DNA of 64,000 nucleotides from Clostridium porci (GTDB lineage Bacteria > Bacillota > Clostridia > Lachnospirales > Lachnospiraceae), in assembly GCF_009696375.1 (NCBI RefSeq), contig NZ_VUMD01000003.1:62001-126000 (forward strand), read 5' to 3'. Position 1 is the first letter of the stretch. Every line of letters begins with the position of its first letter. The translations under genes and the position numbers were made by a program. The notes under the pieces are model-generated. The model was not told the origin of the DNA and did no database searches. It saw nothing but the letters and a program-made list of their open reading frames with translations. Positions 16,925-26,721 of this stretch are shown piece after piece.

Positions 16925-16960
16925 AAAAAGCCGCACCCCCTCACTCCAAGGGACTGCGGC
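16925..16960 (-). terminator. Terminator of tuf
   Basis: Stem GCCGCA/TGCGGC (16930-16935 with 16955-16960) followed by TTTTT on the minus strand, about 35 bases after the tuf stop codon. Confidence 0.75.
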
Positions 16961-16994
16961 ATTTATTTTATTTAGCTTGATACCAATCTATCAA

Positions 16995-18188
16995 TTATTC
17001 AACAATAGTAACAACACGGCCTGAACCTACCGTTCTTCCGCCCTCACGGATAGCAAAACGAAGACCCTGCTCCATAGCTACCGGATGAATCAGCTCCACG
17101 GTCATCTCTACGTTGTCGCCAGGCATGCACATCTCTGTACCAGCAGGCAGCTCGCAAACACCAGTAACGTCAGTTGTTCTGAAATAGAACTGAGGACGAT
17201 AATTGTTGAAGAAAGGAGTATGACGGCCACCCTCGTCCTTGGTCAGAACGTAAACCTGAGCGGTAAACTTCTTGTGGCACTTAACAGAACCTGGCTTAAC
17301 CAGACACTGTCCTCTTTCAATCTCTGTTCTCTGAACGCCACGAAGCAGCGCACCAATGTTATCGCCGGCCTGAGCCTCATCAAGAAGCTTGCGGAACATC
17401 TCGATACCAGTAACAACAACTTTACGTGTCTCCTCGCTGATACCAACGATCTCAACCTCATCAGATACGTGAAGAGTACCACGCTCTACTCTACCGGTAG
17501 CAACCGTACCACGGCCTGTGATAGAGAATACATCCTCTACTGGCATCAGGAATGGCTTGTCAGTCTCACGAACTGGATCTGGAACCCACTCGTCAACGGC
17601 CTTCATAAGCTCAAGGATTTTATCTCCCCACTCGCCATTCGGGTCCTCAAGAGCCTTCAGAGCGGACCCCTGGATAATTGGTGTGTCATCACCTGGGAAC
17701 TCGTACTCATTTAACAGCTCACGAATCTCCATATCTACCAGCTCCAGAAGCTCTGGATCGTCCACCATATCACACTTGTTCATAAATACTACGATATAAG
17801 GAACGCCTACCTGACGGGAAAGCAGGATGTGCTCTCTTGTCTGAGCCATAACGCCATCGGTAGCTGCTACAACCAGAATAGCGCCGTCCATCTGCGCAGC
17901 TCCGGTAATCATATTCTTAACATAGTCAGCATGTCCTGGGCAGTCAACGTGTGCATAATGTCTCTTCTCTGTCTCATACTCAACGTGTGCGGTAGAGATA
18001 GTAATTCCACGCTCTCTCTCCTCCGGAGCCTTATCGATGTTCTCAAAAGCAACTGCTTCACCAGTACCTAATCTCTCATGAAGAGTCTTTGTGATAGCTG
18101 CGGTTAAAGTGGTTTTACCATGGTCAACGTGTCCGATGGTACCAATGTTACAATGCGGTTTCGTTCTCTCAAACTTAGCTTTAGCCAT
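16995..18188 (-). CDS. tuf: Elongation factor Tu
   Basis: A 397-residue GTPase that delivers aminoacyl-tRNA to the ribosome. G1 [11 protein letters not shown]2 RGITIST, G3 [10 protein letters not shown]4 NKCD and G5 GSALK are all canonical; domains II and III follow in normal length, ending [20 protein letters not shown] precedes the ATG. It has its own promoter in the 119-bp gap after fusA as well as read-through from the str operon. Confidence 0.98.
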   Translation of the reverse strand: MAKAKFERTKPHCNIGTIGHVDHGKTTLTAAITKTLHERLGTGEAVAFENIDKAPEERERGITISTAHVEYETEKRHYAHVDCPGHADYVKNMITGAAQMDGAILVVAATDGVMAQTREHILLSRQVGVPYIVVFMNKCDMVDDPELLELVDMEIRELLNEYEFPGDDTPIIQGSALKALEDPNGEWGDKILELMKAVDEWVPDPVRETDKPFLMPVEDVFSITGRGTVATGRVERGTLHVSDEVEIVGISEETRKVVVTGIEMFRKLLDEAQAGDNIGALLRGVQRTEIERGQCLVKPGSVKCHKKFTAQVYVLTKDEGGRHTPFFNNYRPQFYFRTTDVTGVCELPAGTEMCMPGDNVEMTVELIHPVAMEQGLRFAIREGGRTVGSGRVVTIVE

Positions 18189-18256
18189 TTTATAACGTCC
18201 TCCTTAATTTGCGCCCTGTATCTTGGGCTACTATAGATAATGTCAGGCTATCAATC

Positions 18257-18285
18257 ATTATATTCTATTTTCCCTTGATTTACAA
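18257..18285 (-). promoter_or_regulatory. Promoter of tuf
   Basis: On the minus strand TTGTAA (18280-18285) and a perfect TATAAT (18257-18262) are 17 bp apart, about 69 bp ahead of the tuf ATG and downstream of the fusA stop. Confidence 0.6.
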
Positions 18286-18307
18286 GCCTTTTATAAAGAA
18301 TTAGGTC

Positions 18308-20425
18308 TTATTTTTTGTGCTCAGACAGCACCTTTTCCTGCACGTTCTTTGGAACCGGCTCGTATTTCTCGAAGAACATGGAGTAATTTCCACGGCCCTG
18401 AGTTCTGGAGCGAAGATCCGTAGAATAACCAAACATCTCTGACAGCGGAACATAGGCCTTGACCATCTTTCCGCCGCCGATATCCTCCATACCCTCAATT
18501 CGGCCGCGGCGGGAATTGATATCGCCGATAACATCGCCCATATAGTCCTCAGGCATCGTTACTTCAACCTTCATAATAGGCTCAAGCAGAATCGGATTGC
18601 CCTTATGCATCGCATCCTTAAACGCCATAGATCCGGCAATATGGAATGCCATCTCAGAAGAGTCCACCTCATGGTAAGAGCCGTCGTATACGTCAGCATG
18701 CACACCCAGCACAGGGAACCCGCCAAGCACACCGGTCTTTGCAGCTTCCTCGATACCAGCTCCAACCGCAGGAATGTATTCCTTCGGAATAGCGCCTCCT
18801 ACAACAGATGAGGTAAACTTAAAGGTCTCCTCTGCATTTGCTTCCATAGGTGTAAAGTGCACCTTGCAGTGACCATACTGTCCGCGTCCTCCGGACTGCT
18901 TCGCATACTTGCTGTCGACATCAACAGCTTTTGTAAATGTCTCCTTATAGGCAACCTGAGGAGCGCCTACGTTGGCTTCCACGTTAAACTCACGGAGCAG
19001 ACGGTCTACGATAATGTCGAGGTGAAGCTCACCCATACCAGAGATAATGGTCTGTCCGGTTTCCTCGTCAGTACGAACACGGAACGTGGGGTCCTCTTCA
19101 GCCAGCTTAACAAGCGCATCGCCCATCTTATCCTGACTAGCCTTAGTCTTAGGCTCAATGGCAATATCAATAACCGGCTCCGGAAATTCCATGGACTCCA
19201 GAATAACAGGATTCTTCTCATCACAGATTGTGTCTCCGGTGGTTGTCATCTTAAATCCAACTGCTGCCGCAATATCTCCGGAATAAACCTTATCCAGCTC
19301 ATTTCTCTTATTCGCATGCATCTGAAGGATACGGCCAACGCGCTCCTTCTTGCCCTTCGTCGCATTCAATACATAGGAACCGGAATTCAGAGTACCGGAA
19401 TACACACGGAAGAACGCCAGCTTGCCAACGAAGGGGTCAGTCATAATCTTAAACGCAAGAGCTGCAAACGGCTCCTCGTCAGAAGAATGGCGCACAATCT
19501 CGTTGCCTTCCAAATCAACGCCCTTAATAGCAGGAATGTCAGTAGGCGCCGGCATAAACTCAATGACGGCATCCAGAAGCTTCTGAACGCCTCTGTTGCG
19601 GTATGCAGAACCGCAGCATACAGGAATAGCCGCGCACTCGCAGGTAGCCTTTCTCAAGACTGCCTTAAGCTCCTCAACGGAGGGCTCCTCGCCTTCCAGA
19701 TACTGCATCATCAGGTCATCATCCAGCTCGCATATCTTCTCTACCAGCTCGCTGTGATACAGCTCTGCCTCATCCTTCATATCCTCCGGAATCTCGCAGA
19801 TATTAATGTCCTCGCCCTTATCGTCATTGTAGATATAAGCCTGCATCTCAAACAGGTCGATAATTCCCTGGAAATCATCTTCCTTGCCGATTGGGAGCTG
19901 TAAGCAGATAGGATTCTTGCCCAGTCTTGTCTTAATCTGCTCCACAGCGCCGTAGAAGTTTGCACCCAGGATGTCCATCTTATTGATGAAGGCCATACGA
20001 GGTACGTTATAGGTGTCTGCCTGACGCCATACATTCTCTGACTGGGGCTCAACACCGCCCTTTGCGCAGAAGACGCCCACAGCGCCGTCCAATACACGCA
20101 GGGAACGCTCAACTTCTACTGTAAAATCAACGTGTCCTGGAGTATCGATAATATTGATACGATGTTCCAATGCACCTGGTTTTGCCTTTGCATGCTCCTG
20201 CAAAGTCCAATGACAGGTAGTAGCAGCTGAAGTGATGGTGATACCTCTCTCCTGCTCCTGAGCCATCCAGTCCATGGTAGCAGTACCTTCATGGGTATCT
20301 CCAATCTTATAGTTAATACCAGTATAAAACAGAATACGCTCAGTCAATGTGGTCTTACCAGCATCAATATGAGCCATGATTCCGATATTCCTGGTTCTCT
20401 CCAATGGATATTCTCTTCCAGCCAA
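18308..20425 (-). CDS. fusA: Elongation factor G
   Basis: A 705-residue translocase GTPase. G1 [16 protein letters not shown]2 [10 protein letters not shown]3 [21 protein letters not shown]4 NKMD are standard. Domains II-V follow with [24 protein letters not shown] and the C-terminal [14 protein letters not shown]. Full length for the bacterial housekeeping form, with ATG, an AAGGAGG ribosome site and position between rpsG and tuf. It shows no features of tetracycline-protection paralogues. Confidence 0.98.
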   Translation of the reverse strand: MAGREYPLERTRNIGIMAHIDAGKTTLTERILFYTGINYKIGDTHEGTATMDWMAQEQERGITITSAATTCHWTLQEHAKAKPGALEHRINIIDTPGHVDFTVEVERSLRVLDGAVGVFCAKGGVEPQSENVWRQADTYNVPRMAFINKMDILGANFYGAVEQIKTRLGKNPICLQLPIGKEDDFQGIIDLFEMQAYIYNDDKGEDINICEIPEDMKDEAELYHSELVEKICELDDDLMMQYLEGEEPSVEELKAVLRKATCECAAIPVCCGSAYRNRGVQKLLDAVIEFMPAPTDIPAIKGVDLEGNEIVRHSSDEEPFAALAFKIMTDPFVGKLAFFRVYSGTLNSGSYVLNATKGKKERVGRILQMHANKRNELDKVYSGDIAAAVGFKMTTTGDTICDEKNPVILESMEFPEPVIDIAIEPKTKASQDKMGDALVKLAEEDPTFRVRTDEETGQTIISGMGELHLDIIVDRLLREFNVEANVGAPQVAYKETFTKAVDVDSKYAKQSGGRGQYGHCKVHFTPMEANAEETFKFTSSVVGGAIPKEYIPAVGAGIEEAAKTGVLGGFPVLGVHADVYDGSYHEVDSSEMAFHIAGSMAFKDAMHKGNPILLEPIMKVEVTMPEDYMGDVIGDINSRRGRIEGMEDIGGGKMVKAYVPLSEMFGYSTDLRSRTQGRGNYSMFFEKYEPVPKNVQEKVLSEHKK

Positions 20426-20473
20426 GGCTTTTTCCTCCTTAAATAATCAAATCGGTTCAGCACATTCCGGCAA

Positions 20474-20944
20474 TTAGAAGCGGAAGTGTGAAAACGCCTT
20501 GTTTGCTTCTGCCATCTTGTGCATATCTTCTTTCTTCTTTACAGATGCCCCGGTATTATTGGCTGCATCCATAATTTCATTCGCCAGTCTGTCCTTCTGG
20601 GTTTTTTCTCCTCTCTTGCGGGAATAGAGAGTCAGCCAGCGAAGAGCCAGCGTCTGCCTTCTCTCAGGTCTAACCTCAATGGGCACCTGATAGGTAGCTC
20701 CGCCAATACGCTTAGCCTTAACCTCCAGCACAGGCATAATGTTGTTCATTGCTTCTTCAAATACTTCCATAGCGTCCTTGCCGGTTGTCTCAGCAACACG
20801 TTCAAAAGCGCCGTATACGATTTTCTGCGCAACACCCTTCTTACCATCTAACATAATGTTGTTAATTAATTTGGTAACAATCTTATTATTATAGATCGGG
20901 TCTGCCAGAACGTCTCTTTTTTGAGTATGTCCTTTACGTGGCAC
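20474..20944 (-). CDS. rpsG: 30S ribosomal protein S7
   Basis: A 156-residue ribosomal protein, exactly the usual length. It begins [17 protein letters not shown] and contains [21 protein letters not shown] and [16 protein letters not shown]. The start is a GTG at 20944 with TAAGGAGGG 8 bases ahead; upstream ATG readings would add 23 non-conserved residues. The 284-bp gap between rpsL and rpsG (20945-21228) is long for a str operon; in other bacteria the S12-S7 spacer can carry the S7 autoregulatory site, but I could not identify such a structure here. Confidence 0.97.
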   Translation of the reverse strand: MPRKGHTQKRDVLADPIYNNKIVTKLINNIMLDGKKGVAQKIVYGAFERVAETTGKDAMEVFEEAMNNIMPVLEVKAKRIGGATYQVPIEVRPERRQTLALRWLTLYSRKRGEKTQKDRLANEIMDAANNTGASVKKKEDMHKMAEANKAFSHFRF

Positions 20945-21228
20945 GTTACTTCCCTCCTTAATATGGTACAGAGATAAAATGTCCCTGTATGCAATTAGAT
21001 CATAGGTACTCACATTGAGCGCTTAACGGGGTCTCTCACGAGCTTAGGGTTCAAGCGTACCTGGGAAATGAGCGCGTCTTCTTTGCAGCATTGAGCATGG
21101 CGCTTCCTTCCATCCCCGCCCGCACACGGATGTGTTCATGCACGGCACTACAATATATAACCCTGCAACCTACAGGCCAATATCATCATTCCGGCACTAT
21201 CCTAAAATCAAATATGCGGTTTTATTGA

Positions 21229-21648
21229 TTATTTCTTGTCTTTTGGTCTCTTTGCGCCGTACTTGGAACGGGCCCGCCTCCTGTTTGCCACACCTGCGGT
21301 ATCCAGCGTACCTCTAACAATATGGTATCTGGTACCAGGAAGATCCTTTACTCTGCCGCCGCGGATCAGAACAACACTATGCTCCTGAAGGTTGTGACCC
21401 TCTCCTGGAATGTAGCTTGTTACCTCAATTCCGTTAGACAGACGAACTCTGGCTATCTTTCTAAGCGCTGAGTTAGGCTTCTTAGGGGTAGCAGTCTTAA
21501 CAGCGGTACAAACTCCTCGCTTCTGCGGAGAGGAAGTATCTGTTGCTCTCTTCTGTAAAGAATTGTAACCTTTCTGGAGAGCAGGAGCAGTAGACTTCTT
21601 AACGCTGGTCTGTCTTCCCTTTCTTACTAACTGGTTAAATGTTGGCAT
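21229..21648 (-). CDS. rpsL: 30S ribosomal protein S12
   Basis: A 139-residue protein, standard length for Clostridia. [11 protein letters not shown] start, [20 protein letters not shown] and [13 protein letters not shown] are conserved. Both Lys positions where streptomycin-resistance substitutions occur (TPKK and GRVK) are wild type. CAGGAGGTGA lies 6 bases before the ATG. First gene of the str operon, under a perfect consensus promoter. Confidence 0.98.
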   Translation of the reverse strand: MPTFNQLVRKGRQTSVKKSTAPALQKGYNSLQKRATDTSSPQKRGVCTAVKTATPKKPNSALRKIARVRLSNGIEVTSYIPGEGHNLQEHSVVLIRGGRVKDLPGTRYHIVRGTLDTAGVANRRRARSKYGAKRPKDKK

Positions 21649-21734
21649 TCTTTCACCTCCTGTGATATTGTCTGTGGTTGCTGTATGTCAGCTTTTTGCG
21701 CACAAAAACATTACGTGTTTCAGCACGCCATATT

Positions 21735-21763
21735 ATTATATACACGTAAAAATATTCTGTCAA
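21735..21763 (-). promoter_or_regulatory. Perfect consensus sigma-A promoter of the str operon
   Basis: TTGACA (21758-21763), 17-bp spacer, TATAAT (21735-21740) on the minus strand, about 87 bp ahead of the rpsL ATG. This gives rpsL-rpsG-fusA-tuf its own strong start independent of rpoBC. The gap 21649-21944 holds only this promoter and the terminator at 21862-21906. Confidence 0.8.
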
Positions 21764-21861
21764 GGAATTTCTTTTTTTCTTCAAAAGCAGGCTGTTTTTA
21801 TACCTGGGTGCAAATAAGTATCATTTTTTCACCGGAGACATTATGAGTTATTCCAAATCCG

Positions 21862-21906
21862 AAAAACCAGAAACCTTGACTTTTGTAAAATGGTTTCTGG
21901 TTTTTT
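21862..21906 (-). terminator. Terminator of the PTS operon (usable in both directions)
   Basis: Stem AAAACCAGAAACC/GGTTTCTGGTTTT (starting 21863 and 21892) has a T run on both strands: TTTTTC on the minus strand after the BtpA-like gene and TTTTTT on the plus strand. It isolates the PTS operon from the str promoter next to it. Confidence 0.75.
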
Positions 21907-21944
21907 ATTTTTTACATTCCTGCAGCTGCACTGCCAGTCATACT

Positions 21945-22733
21945 CTACACCTTCCCCCTTGCCTCACTTATAAATATCTTTGCCCTCTCCGGGTCAATAG
22001 GGTTCTTCATATCCCCGTTTTTAATCCAGGTAGCTACGGACACACCGTCAAAATACCGCATCAGCTCATGGATATTATCCCCTGAGGCTCCCCCGCCCAG
22101 GAATATGGGCGTATCCGCTACCCTTTTCCTGGCTTCCTTTACCATCTGGATACTTTCTTCTACACTCCTGCCTGACATGAACAGGCCATCCGCAAAAGCC
22201 TCATGGACGCATTCCCATGCAGCATCTCCCACCGGCTTTCTGCCAAGAGGCATTCCGTGTACCTCATAGATGTCTGCATAAACAGGCACTTTAGTTCCGA
22301 TGCGCTTCCTCAGCTTTGCAATATCCACACATTGGGCCTGAAGAATCCCTGCACTAGTAACACTGGCTCCCGTAAACAGGTGCTCTACCCTAACAAAGTC
22401 AGCTCCCACAGCATCGGCCACACACAGTCCGGCCACTCCATCCCAGTTCATCAAAATTCCCATCAGCAGTTCCGGAAAACGCTTCCTGATTTCATAGGCA
22501 ATCCTGGTCATATAGGCAATGGCCTCAGGACTGGATTCCTGCTTTATAGGCATGTCATTCATATTTTGTACAATGATTCCATCAAAATGGTTTTCTGCCA
22601 CCATCTCCGTTTCCCACAGTGCCCTGTCCACAATCTCCTGGATCTCCATCCCTGTATGCCGGTAACTGCCTGGCAGCGGTTCAGGCTGTATCATGGACAA
22701 TATTACCTTTTCTGTACGTCCCAAACAGTTCAT
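21945..22733 (-). CDS. BtpA/SgcQ-family TIM-barrel protein
   Basis: A 262-residue protein of the BtpA family. Recognisable parts: KVILSMIQPEPLPGSYR, DGIIVQNMNDMP, GILMNWDGVAGLCVADAVGADFVRVE (family mark), and IFLGGGASGDNIHELMRYFDGVSVATWIK (phosphate-binding-type end of a barrel). SgcQ is encoded with a PTS in E. coli, and BtpA was linked to photosystem I stability in cyanobacteria; no reaction is established. As the last gene of a PTS operon it probably acts on the phosphorylated product of the pathway, for instance as an aldolase or isomerase (inference). 26 bases follow the eIF-2B-like gene. Confidence 0.8.
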   Translation of the reverse strand: MNCLGRTEKVILSMIQPEPLPGSYRHTGMEIQEIVDRALWETEMVAENHFDGIIVQNMNDMPIKQESSPEAIAYMTRIAYEIRKRFPELLMGILMNWDGVAGLCVADAVGADFVRVEHLFTGASVTSAGILQAQCVDIAKLRKRIGTKVPVYADIYEVHGMPLGRKPVGDAAWECVHEAFADGLFMSGRSVEESIQMVKEARKRVADTPIFLGGGASGDNIHELMRYFDGVSVATWIKNGDMKNPIDPERAKIFISEARGKV

Positions 22734-22759
22734 CTGATTTCTCTCTCCCTTTCCTCATC

Positions 22760-23734
22760 CTATGCTTCCCTTAAACTCCGACTATACTCCATACTGACCC
22801 CATATATCTGTCCCGAAGGGATCACGCCCTTCTCCGTTACAAATCCACGGATGAACCCAGGCTCTACCCCCACTAATTCAGGCGTGATGAAATCAATAGA
22901 ATCCCGGTTCAGATCTGCTCCCCAGCTGGCGGTAAGCTTATCCTTCAGATTATCGTACACCAGCTTCTTCCTGCCGCCAGACACCGGTCTGACATCAACC
23001 TTAATCAGTGGTGTAAGGAAATACAGCGGTATTTGGTAATACGTGCAGATCAGCCCCACAATATCTGATCCCGTAGTATTAAAGCCCGTACCATCCGGAT
23101 AAAATGCTTCTGCACCCATAAAGGCGCCGTCACAGTCCTTCAGATAATACATCATGGCTGCATCGGGAATAAACTTTATCTTATGTCCTGACTCCTGGCA
23201 TGCCTTCACAAAAGGCCTGCCCCCGTCAATAATCCGGCTCTCAGCAATGTATATCTCATACTTCTTTTCATTTTCCTTTAAGCCCCGAAGGAACTTTTCA
23301 ACCGTACTAGAGTAGTCATATACAAATATCCGATCCATATCCTCTGCCAGCTTTACCCCGTAAGACACACACTGCTTTACCGCCTCCGCCGCTGATCTGG
23401 CGTAGCTGTTCTTGGTCTTTAGAATCAGGTCAGCAGCTTTTTTAATATCCAGCTTAGCATAGGATCTGATATTATGTATCATGAGCAGGATTGCATTGCT
23501 GACAGCCTGGCTGGCCTCTCCCCTGGTAGCAATGAAAAATCCGGTCACTGCAAAAATCTCTTCAATTACCTGAGCTGTGGGTCTATGTTCCTCTGCTCCC
23601 CTTTGAACTATGGCCTCAATCATATCCCCTACCATGGCAATATGGTTGCTGGCCCCCAGAATCCTCTGCTCTACAATTGAATCAAATGCTTCCCTCATGT
23701 GGACGGGAAGTATATCCCTTACATTATTATCCAT
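22760..23734 (-). CDS. eIF-2B/MtnA-like sugar-phosphate isomerase-family protein
   Basis: A 324-residue member of the IF-2B alpha/beta/delta-MtnA-ribose-1,5-bisphosphate isomerase superfamily: helical N-terminus (1-120), then a Rossmann-like domain with VYDYSSTVEKFL, IYIAESRIIDGGRPF, IKFIPDAAMMYYL and GAEAFYPDGTGFNTTGS (208-223). In active MtnA-type isomerases the corresponding places carry a Cys near the THCN-type motif and Asp in GADAI with NKxGT. Here they read YDYSST, GAEAF and NTTGS, so the classical Cys/Asp pair is not seen. It may be a diverged isomerase of an aldose 1-phosphate or a non-catalytic form. The context (PTS operon) favours a sugar-phosphate role over translation. Confidence 0.72.
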   Translation of the reverse strand: MDNNVRDILPVHMREAFDSIVEQRILGASNHIAMVGDMIEAIVQRGAEEHRPTAQVIEEIFAVTGFFIATRGEASQAVSNAILLMIHNIRSYAKLDIKKAADLILKTKNSYARSAAEAVKQCVSYGVKLAEDMDRIFVYDYSSTVEKFLRGLKENEKKYEIYIAESRIIDGGRPFVKACQESGHKIKFIPDAAMMYYLKDCDGAFMGAEAFYPDGTGFNTTGSDIVGLICTYYQIPLYFLTPLIKVDVRPVSGGRKKLVYDNLKDKLTASWGADLNRDSIDFITPELVGVEPGFIRGFVTEKGVIPSGQIYGVSMEYSRSLREA

Positions 23735-23818
23735 TCAATCAGATCTCCCCTTGGGCGGCTGCGGATTAAGAATCCGGCCGCATCTTATTTCTGAAAACAT
23801 TTTATTGCTTTATTATAT

Positions 23819-24556
23819 CTAAGCGTTTGAACCAAGTTTCAGTATCCTAGCTCCATTCTTACCAAACAAATACTCCCTGTATGTCTCATTCAGATGGAAC
23901 ATATCAAATACATCCAGCGAGCACCTGGTCAGCCGTTCCGGATAGGAGGAACCAAACACCAGCTTCTCCTTTGGAAGGCTTGTCACTGCTTTCTTTAAAA
24001 TCTGAACCTCATACTGGTTGGAGGTCTCAAGATAAATATTGGGGATCTCCCTTCCCAGATCCACACAGCCATATCCGTAATCAAAGCATCCTATGTGAAG
24101 AAATATAAAGGTAAGATCCGGATGCTTCCTCACATGTCCCAGCCACTGCTGCGGCATGGAACGGGATCCGATTCCCGTAAATACCTTGATTGGAACCCTT
24201 TTCTCCTCAGCTACTGCCAGCACGTCCTCTATGCCTCTGCATGTGTCAGGATAATACCCGTGCTCTATTGAATTAAATTCCAACATCATCATACCCGGAA
24301 GTTCCAGGGCTTTCCTGGCCGTTTCCCCGCAGTTATCTTCCTTTGGATTAATGACAGCACAGCCGGCCAAACAGTTCGGATGAGCAGATACAAAACCCGA
24401 AATATACCGATTCCCAGCGTCAATGGACCAGCCTTCCAGGGCGGACACCACACGGAAGTCGACTTTATTCTTCTCCATGTCCCGGAGCAGCTTCCTCTCC
24501 TCTTCCTCCTGACCTGCAGAGTTCCTCCTAATATGCGAATGGATATCAGTAATCAT
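23819..24556 (-). CDS. Amidohydrolase-2 family protein missing two metal ligands
   Basis: A 245-residue TIM-barrel protein clearly related to the amidohydrolase at 27407-28150 (shared DIHSH start, EHGYYPD, FLHIGCFDYGYG, NIYLETSNQ). It keeps the HxH pair (His6, His8) and the strand-6 His154. The strand-5 His is Phe126 (IKVFTG) and the strand-8 Asp is Ser204 (FGSSYP), where the paralogue has His127 (QIHVG) and Asp205 (FGTDWP). Also GVKFHSW of the paralogue is MLEFNSI here. So metal-dependent hydrolysis is unlikely; a partner or sensor role, or a changed reaction, should be considered. It lies between EIID and the eIF-2B-like gene in the PTS operon. Confidence 0.75.
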   Translation of the reverse strand: MITDIHSHIRRNSAGQEEEERKLLRDMEKNKVDFRVVSALEGWSIDAGNRYISGFVSAHPNCLAGCAVINPKEDNCGETARKALELPGMMMLEFNSIEHGYYPDTCRGIEDVLAVAEEKRVPIKVFTGIGSRSMPQQWLGHVRKHPDLTFIFLHIGCFDYGYGCVDLGREIPNIYLETSNQYEVQILKKAVTSLPKEKLVFGSSYPERLTRCSLDVFDMFHLNETYREYLFGKNGARILKLGSNA

Positions 24557-24572
24557 CCTTCTACCTCCTGTT

Positions 24573-25406
24573 TTATCCTAAAATACCGCAGTAGGTTCCT
24601 GCAATACCCACAATCATGGTCATCAGGATCAGCTTGACTGCGGATACCTTTTTTTTGGATATCAGCAGATACATCAACCCTGTGTACAGCATACCCAGAA
24701 TCCCCGGCATCAGCCCGTCAAGTGTTTCCTGAATACTGAGAACCGTATCGCCGCTCTGATATACAATCGGTATAGAGATGACCACCAGAGCCGGTATGAA
24801 CCCGCCCACAATTACGTAAGCTGCAATGGCTGCCAACTCGGAAATCCTGCTGATCAGTCCGCTGGACTGAATCTTCTCCACAAATTTGACGCCCTGCCTA
24901 TATCCCTGGAACACCCCCAGATACCGCACCCCTAATGACACAATGGACATACCTATAATAAAGAATATGGGACCCACCCATCCAAGGCCAGCAGTTATCA
25001 GTGATATAGCTATGCCAGCCAGAATCGGTCTTGCCGTACCATTTAAAAGGGAATCTCCAAGGCCAGCCAAGGGTCCCATAAGAGCTGTTTTAACCGCATT
25101 GATGGAATCCGGGTCAATATCTCCTTCTGTGGCATACCGTTCCTCCATGGCAGCAGATACTCCCACTGGGATTGCCGAGGTAATGTCGTTGGTAAGAAAA
25201 TACTCCATATGCCTTTCATAGGCTTCCTTTTTTTCCTCAGGGTCATCATAATATTTCTCAATCACAGGCATCATCGACTCTGTAAATCCTGCATTCTGCT
25301 GACGCTCATAGTTATTAGCGCTCCTGATGGTAAGCTGATGCAAGAACACCTTCCATAAGTCTCGGTTTGTAAGCTTGTTGACATTCCCACTGTTTTCTGT
25401 ACTCAT
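24573..25406 (-). CDS. PTS mannose-class EIID component
   Basis: A 277-residue membrane subunit (EIID, PF03613). It begins LTNRDLWKVFLHQLTIRSANNYERQQNAGF, the typical EIID N-terminus, has HMEYFLTNDITSAIPVGVSAAMEE and GPLAGLGDSLLNGTARPI, and ends in hydrophobic helices. The ATG at 25406 has AAAGGACGG upstream; a longer reading would run into the EIIC gene. With EIIC it forms the membrane channel that imports and phosphorylates a sugar. Confidence 0.9.
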   Translation of the reverse strand: MSTENSGNVNKLTNRDLWKVFLHQLTIRSANNYERQQNAGFTESMMPVIEKYYDDPEEKKEAYERHMEYFLTNDITSAIPVGVSAAMEERYATEGDIDPDSINAVKTALMGPLAGLGDSLLNGTARPILAGIAISLITAGLGWVGPIFFIIGMSIVSLGVRYLGVFQGYRQGVKFVEKIQSSGLISRISELAAIAAYVIVGGFIPALVVISIPIVYQSGDTVLSIQETLDGLMPGILGMLYTGLMYLLISKKKVSAVKLILMTMIVGIAGTYCGILG

Positions 25407-25428
25407 ATCATTGTCCGTCCTTTCCCAA

Positions 25429-26175
25429 TTACGCGTTTGAATCCCCAATCTTAAAGTAGTAATACATTGCCACACATATAACTGCCAGCAGGGCGATTCC
25501 AATCATGTTGATATTCAGATACGCCGCCACAAAGAATCCCAGCAGGAAGAAAGGCCAAAACTTTTTCACCTTAATGGAATTCAGCAAAAGCGCAAAACCC
25601 ACTGCACCAATCATGCTGCCGCCTACAGATAATCCTGTTATGACCTTGTCCGGAATGGCATTGATGATTGCCTGCACATACGCTGCTCCAAAATAAATGG
25701 CCAGGAATGCAGGAAGTCCGTATAACAGCGCATTGGCTGCCATGGGAAAAATCAGGTTATTGGCAATAATCCCCCTTGTATCAAGGCGCTCCGCCGCCTT
25801 TTCCACGCGGTGCATGAAAAATACGTTAATAATGGAATTCTGGAATGTCTCCGCCATCTGGCCTATAAAAGAGACAGGAAGCGCGGTTGCTACAGCCAGA
25901 TCCGTTCCCCCTCCTCCCATAATGGCAATTCCCGTTGCAATGGCTGTACTGATTGTTGGGTTGGGAGGTACTGCTGTCCCCACAAAAATAACAGCCAGAA
26001 ACATAAGCTCCACTGTAACACCGACCGCAAAGCCGGTGTTCACATCTCCCATGATAAGGCCCACAACCGGGCCAACCACAACCGGACGGAATATATGCAT
26101 CTGGGTTGTGTGAGAATCTATAAACGCCACTGTCACAAATACAGCTACCAAAAATGCCTGCATGAATAAACTCAT
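25429..26175 (-). CDS. PTS mannose-class EIIC component
   Basis: A 248-residue polytopic membrane protein with the EIIC mannose/sorbose marks DSHTTQMHIFRPVVVGPVVG near residue 20, GDVNTGFAVGVTVELMFLAV, and PPNPTISTAIATGIAI. Seven or so hydrophobic segments. The gene ends 22 bases before the EIID ATG. Confidence 0.9.
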   Translation of the reverse strand: MSLFMQAFLVAVFVTVAFIDSHTTQMHIFRPVVVGPVVGLIMGDVNTGFAVGVTVELMFLAVIFVGTAVPPNPTISTAIATGIAIMGGGGTDLAVATALPVSFIGQMAETFQNSIINVFFMHRVEKAAERLDTRGIIANNLIFPMAANALLYGLPAFLAIYFGAAYVQAIINAIPDKVITGLSVGGSMIGAVGFALLLNSIKVKKFWPFFLLGFFVAAYLNINMIGIALLAVICVAMYYYFKIGDSNA

Positions 26176-26193
26176 GATCTTACCCTCCCCCTA

Positions 26194-26682
26194 TTATACT
26201 AATTTATTTTTGTTCAGAAGTTCCATTACATCCTGGCTGCGCTCACTAGGAACTGCACGAACCTCCAGGCTTACACCCTGGTCATAGATACCCTTTATGG
26301 CTTCTACGTCCTCCGGGAATACCCACAGGTTGCCCAGCACCTTGGTCTTGCCCTTCTTCATGTTCATGTTGCCCACATTAATCTGATCCTTCTTAATGCC
26401 CGCCTCTATGAACTTCAGCGCCTGCTTTGGTCCACGCATAAGCAGCAACGCCTTCCCATCCTCCCCACCGGAGTGGATGTATGCGATTGCATCATCCACT
26501 CCGAGGATCTTAAGGGCTATGGAATCCGGCGTTGCCAGCTTAAGCAGGGACTGCTGGAATTCATCCTTCGCAGCCTTGTCATCTGCTACAATAATTGTTT
26601 TTGCATCAGCATAAGCAATCCAAGCCGTGATAATCTGCCCATGAATCAATCTGTCATCAATACGAAATACACTAATCTCCAT
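26194..26682 (-). CDS. PTS mannose-class EIIB component
   Basis: A 162-residue cytoplasmic phosphotransfer protein (EIIB, PF03830). FRIDDRLIHGQIITAWI holds the phospho-accepting His (residue 14 of the start MEISVFRIDDRLIHG), and INVGNMNMKKGKTKV is the conserved loop. It is separated from EIIA by about 200 bp with structured repeats, unlike the tight spacing of the other PTS genes. Confidence 0.92.
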   Translation of the reverse strand: MEISVFRIDDRLIHGQIITAWIAYADAKTIIVADDKAAKDEFQQSLLKLATPDSIALKILGVDDAIAYIHSGGEDGKALLLMRGPKQALKFIEAGIKKDQINVGNMNMKKGKTKVLGNLWVFPEDVEAIKGIYDQGVSLEVRAVPSERSQDVMELLNKNKLV

Positions 26683-26721
26683 CTCTATAACCTCCTTGTT
26701 AAGAGTTTTTCAGTCTGTTTT

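Noticed and set aside
18857-19903. 348-codon open frame opposite fusA
   Set aside because: It is the mirror of the fusA reading frame; the sequence on the other strand is a full, conserved EF-G, and the frame has no ribosome site or family motif.
20945-21228. S7 autoregulatory site in the rpsL-rpsG spacer
   Set aside because: The spacer is long enough but no structure resembling the known S7 site could be recognised by eye.
21229-21648. Streptomycin-resistance allele of rpsL
   Set aside because: Lys residues in TPKK and GRVKDLPG are wild type.
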